From: Symsagittifera roscoffensis
Taxonomy: Eukaryota; Xenacoelomorpha; Acoela; Convolutidae
Reading direction: 5' to 3'
Length of the DNA: 64,000 nt
NCBI RefSeq assembly: GCF_963678635.1
Contig: NC_087066.1
Coordinates: 33,857,301-33,921,300 of the forward strand
Numbering within the stretch: position 1 is the first letter of the stretch; each line of letters starts with the position of its first letter. The translations under genes were made by a program, and so were the position numbers. Positions 57,875 through 64,000 of this stretch are shown in pieces. The notes below the pieces were generated by a model that worked only from the letters and a program-made list of their open reading frames with translations, was not told the origin of the DNA and did not search any database.

Positions 57875-58289
57875 TGGAACCTGATCTAAACTCTAAACTA
57901 TATTTTATGATTGGATAAATTAAATGTTTTACCAATGTAAAGTATTTAATATTAACCAATCACAATCCATCTAACTAACAACCCACTTATTTGTAAGTGC
58001 TGAAGTTACTTGTAATTTCAGCACCAGAGAGATTTGAATTTAACTTAGAAATTAGTTGGACTCTCCCGAGCACTTCAGCAGCCGCAATAAACCAGTATAC
58101 CCTAGATCTATTGAGCCTAGCAGAGACTAGTTAAACAACCTGAGACTAGATAGTATAAGAGTAAGATTAGGATCGGTATTAGACTAAGAAGTTGCACGAA
58201 TCTATCCGGCCGAAAATAAGATAGCGTGACGAGCAGACGGTGTACCCTATCCGAAATTACTCTATGAGTTACACTTCGGTCCTAACTCA
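57875..58289 (+). repeat. 5' LTR of deleted derivative
   Basis: 415 bp. Differs from its partner mainly by an extra CTCTAAA near the start. Both share private changes at the end (GAGTTACACTTCGGTCC) not seen in the 18.9-kb element. Confidence 0.9.
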
Positions 58290-58764
58290 TCTGGTGCGAC
58301 CAGTGAGAGAGAGAATGACCAACTACAATCGATATGCCGCTCACAATCACAACTCAAAGGATTTAGAGTACGACTTGACCTCGCAGAAAAGGACTTCATT
58401 GAACTAGACCAATGACCACCTCGATGTTCAAGTATACGTACAGATCCGAGTAACCAGGCATCCCCCCCACGCACAATCTCCACGCCATTCCCAAACTAGA
58501 CCATACACAAAAGAAGTTCTCCACGCAGAACAGAAAAACCTGACATAGCAAACCATTCTGAAATCAGAATTGATTTTGTTGCAGAGAACTCAGTCGTTGT
58601 CACAAAAAGAACACAACGTCTTAAGTCTCTAACTCCAGCTTCCTGGAACTTCTTTAACAAAAAGGAAACAGAAGAAATAAGATGTTCGCCAAACACCAAC
58701 TTCCATCATCCATCCTTCGAATTGCAAAAGAACTATTCTAAAAAACTCTGTAAAACCCGGATGG
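58290..58764 (+). other. Interior of deleted derivative
   Basis: The primer site joins near 58308 to sequence matching 36831-37280 inverted. The 73-codon ORF on the other strand is also found in the parent's 3' non-coding region and is probably not a gene. Confidence 0.8.
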
Positions 58765-59173
58765 GTGGAACCTGATCTAAACTATATTTTATGATTGGAT
58801 AAATTAAATGTTTTACCAATGTAAAGTATTTAATATTAACCAATCACAATCCATCTAACTAACAACCCACTTATTTGTAAGTGCTGAAGTTACTTGTAAT
58901 TTCAGCACCAGAGAGATTTGAATTTAACTTAGAAATTAGTTGGACTCTCCCGAGCACTTCAGCAGCCGCAATAAACCAGTATACCCTAGATCTATTGAGC
59001 CTAGCAGAGACTAGTTAAACAACCTGAGACTAGATAGTATAAGAGTAAGATTAGGATCGGTATTAGACTAAGAAGTTGCACGAATCTATCCGGCCGAAAA
59101 TAAGATAGCGTGACGAGCAGACGGTGTACCCTATCCGAAATTACTCTATGAGTTACACTTCGGTCCTAACTCA
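58765..59173 (+). repeat. 3' LTR of deleted derivative
   Basis: 409 bp, TG...CA, followed by the TCAT duplication. Confidence 0.9.
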
Positions 59174-59177
59174 TCAT

Positions 59178-59750
59178 TGAAGCTTCAAAATCGTTCTCTT
59201 TATTCATACGGTACTGATGTAAATAGGTTGCACAAATCAAATCAATTTGGTTTTCGTTTCGATAGGTTACTTGTTTTTAAGCAGTGCATCAAAGGACTTC
59301 AGTTGGGAACTTTGAAAAGTGCCTTTCAAGTCTCAGTTCAAATCATTTCAAGAAACATTATATATGTTTCGTTAAATCTCTGAAAAATCTTAATTGGATA
59401 AAAATAAAATGTGAAGCAAGCCAACCAAGGTTATGTTCGACAGTTATTCTCCAATAAATTCTAGCAATTTGTACAAAACTTCCTGTAGTGGACTATGATT
59501 TTTTAGATTAGATTCTAGAATCAAACCTAAGTTTTTCAACTCGTGTGTTTTTCTTCACAAAATGATCGAAGAGAAATAGACGATCTGATCCGATGAACTG
59601 TTCTTCATTTAATTTTAAAAAACTTTTCCAGTTTTTTTTGCAATTTATTCAACAAATTCACAGCAAAAAGATGTGAGTTTATGTAAGAAAAATTTATATT
59701 TGGGTTAGAGTGTCAATTAAAGATAGAGATGACGTGTGCACCAGAAAGAC
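59178..59750. other. Non-coding stretch
   Basis: Nothing recognised. Confidence 0.4.
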
Positions 59751-60160
59751 TGGAACCTGATCTAAACTACTTTTTATAATTGGATAAATTAAATGTTTTA
59801 CCACTGTAAAATATTTAAAATTAACCAATCATAATCCATCTAACTAACAACCCACTTGTTTGTAAGTGCTGAAATTACTTGTATTTTCAGCACCAGAGAG
59901 ATTTGAATTTAACTTAGAAATTAGTTGCCTCTCCAAGAGAACTTCAGCAGCCGCAATAAACCAGTATACCCTAGATCTATTGAGCCTAGCAGAGACTAGT
60001 TAAACACCCTGAGACTAGTAAGTATAAGAGTAAGATTAGGATCGATATTAGACTAAGAAGTTGCACGAATCTATCCGGCCGAAAATAAGATAGCGTGACG
60101 AGCAGACGGTGTACCCTATCCGAAATTATTCTATGAGTTAACCACATCGGTTACAACTCA
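59751..60160 (+). repeat. 5' LTR of second element
   Basis: 410 bp from TGGAACCTGATC to TTACAACTCA, with scattered differences from the other LTRs. The hairpin is at 59866-59893. Confidence 0.92.
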
Positions 60161-60162
60161 TC

Positions 60163-60185
60163 TGGTGCGACCATAAGTCTCGAAT
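60163..60185 (+). promoter_or_regulatory. tRNA primer binding site of second element
   Basis: TGGTGCGACCATAAGTCTCG begins two bases after the LTR, as in the intact copy. Confidence 0.75.
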
Positions 60186-60247
60186 AAGGCCTTAATAGCT
60201 TAGAATTAACCAAAAATAGATTAGAAATTAGACAAAACATTTTCAAA

Positions 60248-60481
60248 ATGTTATACGATAAAAATTTAATTGAAATGTCTCTACGACTCAATAGATCAGA
60301 GCCGATATTCCGAACGATAATAGAACTACCCGGAATTGGAAGAAGACCTCGGACAAGAGACGACATACGACAAAGTAGAAACTTACCATTAAGTTTTATG
60401 ATTGTACGGCAAAAGCCAACACAAACTTTTGTATTTAGAATCTTATTAGCAATGAATTTAGATTTTCAATTGCAAACATAA
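60248..60481 (+). CDS. 77-aa conserved leader ORF, second copy
   Basis: Same length and position as 54603-54836, with changes such as N5K, T to I in ITELP, and PYSY to PLSF. It remains open although the following ORFs in this copy are broken. Confidence 0.6.
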   Translation: MLYDKNLIEMSLRLNRSEPIFRTIIELPGIGRRPRTRDDIRQSRNLPLSFMIVRQKPTQTFVFRILLAMNLDFQLQT

Positions 60482-61400
60482 AATTTTGAAGTAAACCTTC
60501 ATGATCATTTCAGGCGCTAAACAAAATGTACAATAACGATTGATAAAAAGATTTCAGATCGTTTTCTTAATTTCTGCAGTATTATATAAAACATATTTGA
60601 AAAATATTTATTTAAAATTAAAAATAAAAGTTAGTAGCATGACAATAAATTGTTAGTAATCATAAATCATTCGTTGTCCCAGCTCCATCACCTAAACATA
60701 ACAGCAATCATAAGCTCACTAATATCATTAAAGAACTAAATCTTTTACTCAATAAATTTAAATCATTTTAAACTTAAATTCACTTAATTTTTAAAAATCA
60801 GATCATCAAGGCTTATCCTTGGATCTTAATAAAATTTCTATCTCAATAAATTTAAAACCTGATCAACAAGGCCTATCCTTGGATCAACAGAACAATTTTG
60901 TTCTCCCCCTTCCACTTAGCAAGTGTCTAACGACCTCAAACGTCGATTCACTATCCAACCCTTCCAAAAGACCCAGGACTAATAGAAATTTTAAAATAAA
61001 ACTTACCATTTAAATTAAGATGAACAGTGAAGAACTTCGGTTATTCATCCTTCACTTGAACCCTCCTCTTACCAGACCCAGGATAGATCTTAGACTTAGT
61101 AAGTTTAAAATAATATCTAACGAACTACTTGCGTTCTAAATATACCTGAACCTTGTGGATCGATTTACTATTCTCCAAACCTTGAACACAATCACTACCC
61201 CTAAGTAAGATTAAGTAAGTTAACAGCTTAGCTTAGACTAGCCATGAGAAAGTACAAAATCATTCTCCGGAATCGATATACTTTTTTCTCCAACCCTGAA
61301 CAAAAAGACCCAGGTTAAGCTAACCAAAAAATCGTAAGGACTAACAGTCTAAGGAAATAGAAATATTTAACAACTTCTTGCATCCCTCATCCTAAACCTT
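60482..61400 (+). other. 5' leader of second element
   Basis: Contains two hairpin-forming repeats at 60801-60825 and 60861-60885, again 60 bp apart. No ORF is supported; the short one at 60819 overlaps them by chance. Confidence 0.55.
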
Positions 61401-61859
61401 ATGTCATTCAAAAATTTAAGAAATAAACAAACAATCGTTTTACACAACCTTGAAATAGATAACAAAAAATACGATCTTGTAATCACACCTCATACACAAA
61501 CAGTTGGATACATTAGAACAAAACGACAAACAATAAAAAGAAAAATTATAAACAAACAAAGACAAATCACACGAAAAAGATTTTCAAAAAATAGAAACGC
61601 ATTTCTGAATCAGAAGCCATCAGTTTAGATGAATTCTACAAATTAAAAGAATCAATTGATAAAAATTGTCCCATCCACGATCAATTATATTTTTCCGACT
61701 CAGAAACAACTTCAAATTCGTCAAAAAGAGGAAAAAGAAGAATAAAAAAGCAATACAAACACAAACCAGTACACTTGTATAATTGGAATCAACCAATTAG
61801 ACACATCGATAGTTATATATTAACAGTCATCAAACGAAAAAATGAGCCACACTCAAAGT
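61401..61859 (+). pseudogene. 155-aa-type basic ORF, frameshifted
   Basis: The first ~68 codons match the intact protein (MSFKNLRNKQTIVLHNLEID...), then a single missing base near 61607 shifts the frame to an early stop. The remainder is still recognisable downstream to the gag start. Confidence 0.8.
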
Positions 61860-64000
61860 GACGATAGTCCAGATGACGAAGCAGTTTACCCCGTTCTTAT
61901 AGATTCACCCGATGATAGAGGTCAACATGATTTTTGCAAGAACTTACTCGTAAATTTGTTTGAACCCGGAATCAGTCCATGCAAAGCAGAATTCCCAGAC
62001 GTAAAAATCAAAAGACAAATTTCTGAACATTATTTGAAAGACATATGTAATCTAACACAACAATATGGAATCTATACCATAGAATTCAGCACACCCAATA
62101 CAGCCCATCGCAAATATGTAATTCAAACAGACGATATTGAATTAGAATTTTCAAAAGTATTCCTAGAATATATCAAAAGCATACAATGTCACAATTCACA
62201 AAGAGCAAACTCCATATACGAAGTTTTTGCAATAATATATAGTTATATATCTATATTAGAAAAAACAGAATTTCAAAGTATCTCACCAACTGAAACATCC
62301 AAACATACAAAAGTACGAAATGAAATCGCATTATTTTCAACATTTCTACATTTAATTTTAAAAAAATTTCACTAAAGATGATGTTTCACAACACACTAAA
62401 CATGATTTACAAACGATTTTAGCATGGCTCATAATAGATTATTTCACCCACAATTTAGATTTAATTTCACAAGCAAGAAAAAATTTCAGACCTCAAAACA
62501 CAAATGACGACACTGCCCTTTCAGAACAATCAGACATTTACATTTATAAATATCTCATCCTACATTTATAAATATCCCACAATCTATCTCAAGTCAAGCA
62601 ATAAGTACAATACCTTATCACAGAGATTATGTAAAAGTAAAACCATTAACCAATGATGCAACACCATTAAACTATAATACATTTTTACCTGATACGCGAA
62701 ATAACAGTTTAAATTCGACCGCCATACATAATGAAAACCTCAATGGAACTAGAAATCTTACACAACAAGATATTCAAACACCATCACACTTCATAAATGA
62801 AGAAATCGTCCAAACAACAACAACTACACAACAAAGTATTTCACCAATACACCCAAATTTGATAACACCAAAAAATACAAATACTTCATTGGCACAAGTA
62901 ACCTTAAAATCAACCGTTAAACCTTCGGTTGCTCCAAAATATTCACATATGGATTATCAAACGTATAGACCAATAACAATACCGTCAAAAACACGAAAAC
63001 CATTCACAAGAAACACCTTTGGAGAACACAATTATAATTATGCTCACAAACTAAGAACAAACCAACCTCCCCGAAAAAATACACAAAATTTAAATCACGT
63101 ATGTTCCAATTATTGGAATCTCCCGAAAACATCGACCAATTCAGTAAATTTTCCAGATGATCCACATCCTACACAGGATTATAGTGAAAATTACCCATTC
63201 TCTCAACAAAATAAAAATAACTAATATATACCATATAATACAAACTATTTATCATCTGATGAAGACGACTATCCTTAACCAGATATTTTTGCACCATACA
63301 CTAAAGAATATCGCACACAAAGACCACGACAACCTCAACCATCTCGAAATATAAAAATTTACCCACAAAACCCAACAGATGTACAAAATCCACAACAAAT
63401 GCATATACAAAACCCATTTAACACTCAATCTTTTCAACCAATACAACCACAAAACCCAATGTCAATGAATTGTTATCAACCAACTCAAATGCAAAATGAA
63501 ATACCGCTTCCATGTTACCTTCAGCAACACGAAATAACAAAAAATCAACTTTCAAATTTTTCGCAAATGCCAAATGTCGCAGAATCACTACAGATGACAA
63601 TGAATCCATACCTCATGGGTATATCATCAATAACATCCAATAAACCACTGATGGTATTCACAGGAACAGATCCTGAATATTCTGTAGAAGATTATTTAAA
63701 TGCAGTAACAGCAAATTTAATTTTAAATATAGGACCTGGACCAATTATTACGCCACTGCATCAAAATTGGATACATAGACGCACAGTACTAACACAAACA
63801 ACCCTAGATGGCGCAGCTCAAAAATGGTTTTCAGTATTACCTATAGAAAAAAAATCAGATTGGAAAAGATTCACACAAGAATTTTCAAAAATATTTGACT
63901 CTGAAAGAAACAAACAACACCAAAAAGTTTTATGTAATGAAATTCGCAGATTACCAAATGAAACTATCAAACAATTAGCAGTACGTATCGAAACACTAGT
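61842..64000 (+). pseudogene. Gag (5' part of gag-pol), multiply frameshifted
   Basis: Starts MSHTQSDDSPDDEAVYP and follows the intact gag to about 62365, where an A-rich run breaks the frame. It resumes in the original frame by 62859 to 63224, and near 63599 in another frame with MNPYLMGISSITSNKPLMVF, which stays open to the window end. The gag core with DGAAQKWFSVLP is clear. Confidence 0.85.

Larger units (their letters stand above)
57875..59173 (+). mobile_element. Deleted LTR-internal-LTR derivative (TRIM-like), 1.3 kb
   Basis: Two LTRs (57875-58289 and 58765-59173) flank a 475-bp interior that keeps the primer site (TCTGGTGCGACCA), then only the 3' end of the Tor-like internal region, and the GGATGGG purine tract. 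TCAT flanks it on both sides (57871-57874 and 59174-59177). It therefore inserted as a unit and was not produced in place by deletion. It carries no protein-coding gene and would depend on proteins of a full element. Confidence 0.9.
59751..64000 (+). mobile_element. Second Tor-like element, decaying, truncated by window end
   Basis: 5' LTR, primer site, 77-aa ORF, leader hairpins, 155-aa-type ORF and the gag N-terminal half follow in the same order as in 36414-55333, on the opposite strand. Coding frames are broken in at least three places, so this copy is probably inactive. The other end lies outside the window. Confidence 0.9.

Overview
This is an animal nuclear scaffold segment: AT-rich, intron-containing and dense in transposable elements. 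It carries one host gene I can name with confidence, the 3' part of a Cys-loop nicotinic acetylcholine receptor (nAChR)-type subunit (seven GT-AG exons, 14510-21475, + strand). The window also holds a very large Ty3/gypsy retrovirus-like element with an env-like gene. That combination recalls the Tor elements of larvacean tunicates, so a pelagic tunicate is a plausible host, but the species is not proven from sequence alone.

Layout. Positions 1-5690 and 10339-14546 are two arms of an inverted repeat. Both include the nAChR exon beginning 'VWVPDMVV', so the window opens inside an opposite-strand copy of that exon. The arms differ by several insertions. The centre holds a long (CAA)n tract, a ~90-bp tandem repeat, a ~590-bp (ATGT)n tract and a 200-N gap, so allelic contigs misjoined head to head are a live alternative to a real palindrome. 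14510-21475 is the receptor gene, with transposons in its introns. 21.6-36.4 kb is mostly non-coding, with rolling-circle-like elements, a hAT MITE with a perfect 8-bp target duplication, a decayed LINE fragment with a 2A-like motif, and an old solo LTR.

36414-55333 (- strand) is an 18,920-bp LTR element with by-eye identical 410-bp LTRs, an ATGG target duplication, a tRNA primer site and a dense series of ORFs: a 77-aa leader ORF, a 155-aa basic ORF overlapping gag-pol, a 2,740-aa single-frame gag-pol, two small membrane ORFs, a 378-codon ORF with no ATG, an 872-aa env-like protein and a 601-aa protein of unknown function. Several ORFs are joined by 4-nt ATGA overlaps, suggesting coupled translation. 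57875-59173 is a deleted LTR-internal-LTR derivative with its own target duplication. 59751-64000 is the 5' part of a second, decaying copy (+ strand).

A recurring ~530-590-bp non-coding family (at least ten copies) has a hairpin near each end, an asymmetric inverted repeat (GTTCCGACT at the 5' tip; AGTCGGAAC just inside the 3' hairpin), a TT target and no longer target duplication. This is the architecture of non-autonomous Helentron/Helitron2 rolling-circle elements. Two copies with their 69-bp spacer occur as a unit at two loci, so the pair appears to have moved together.
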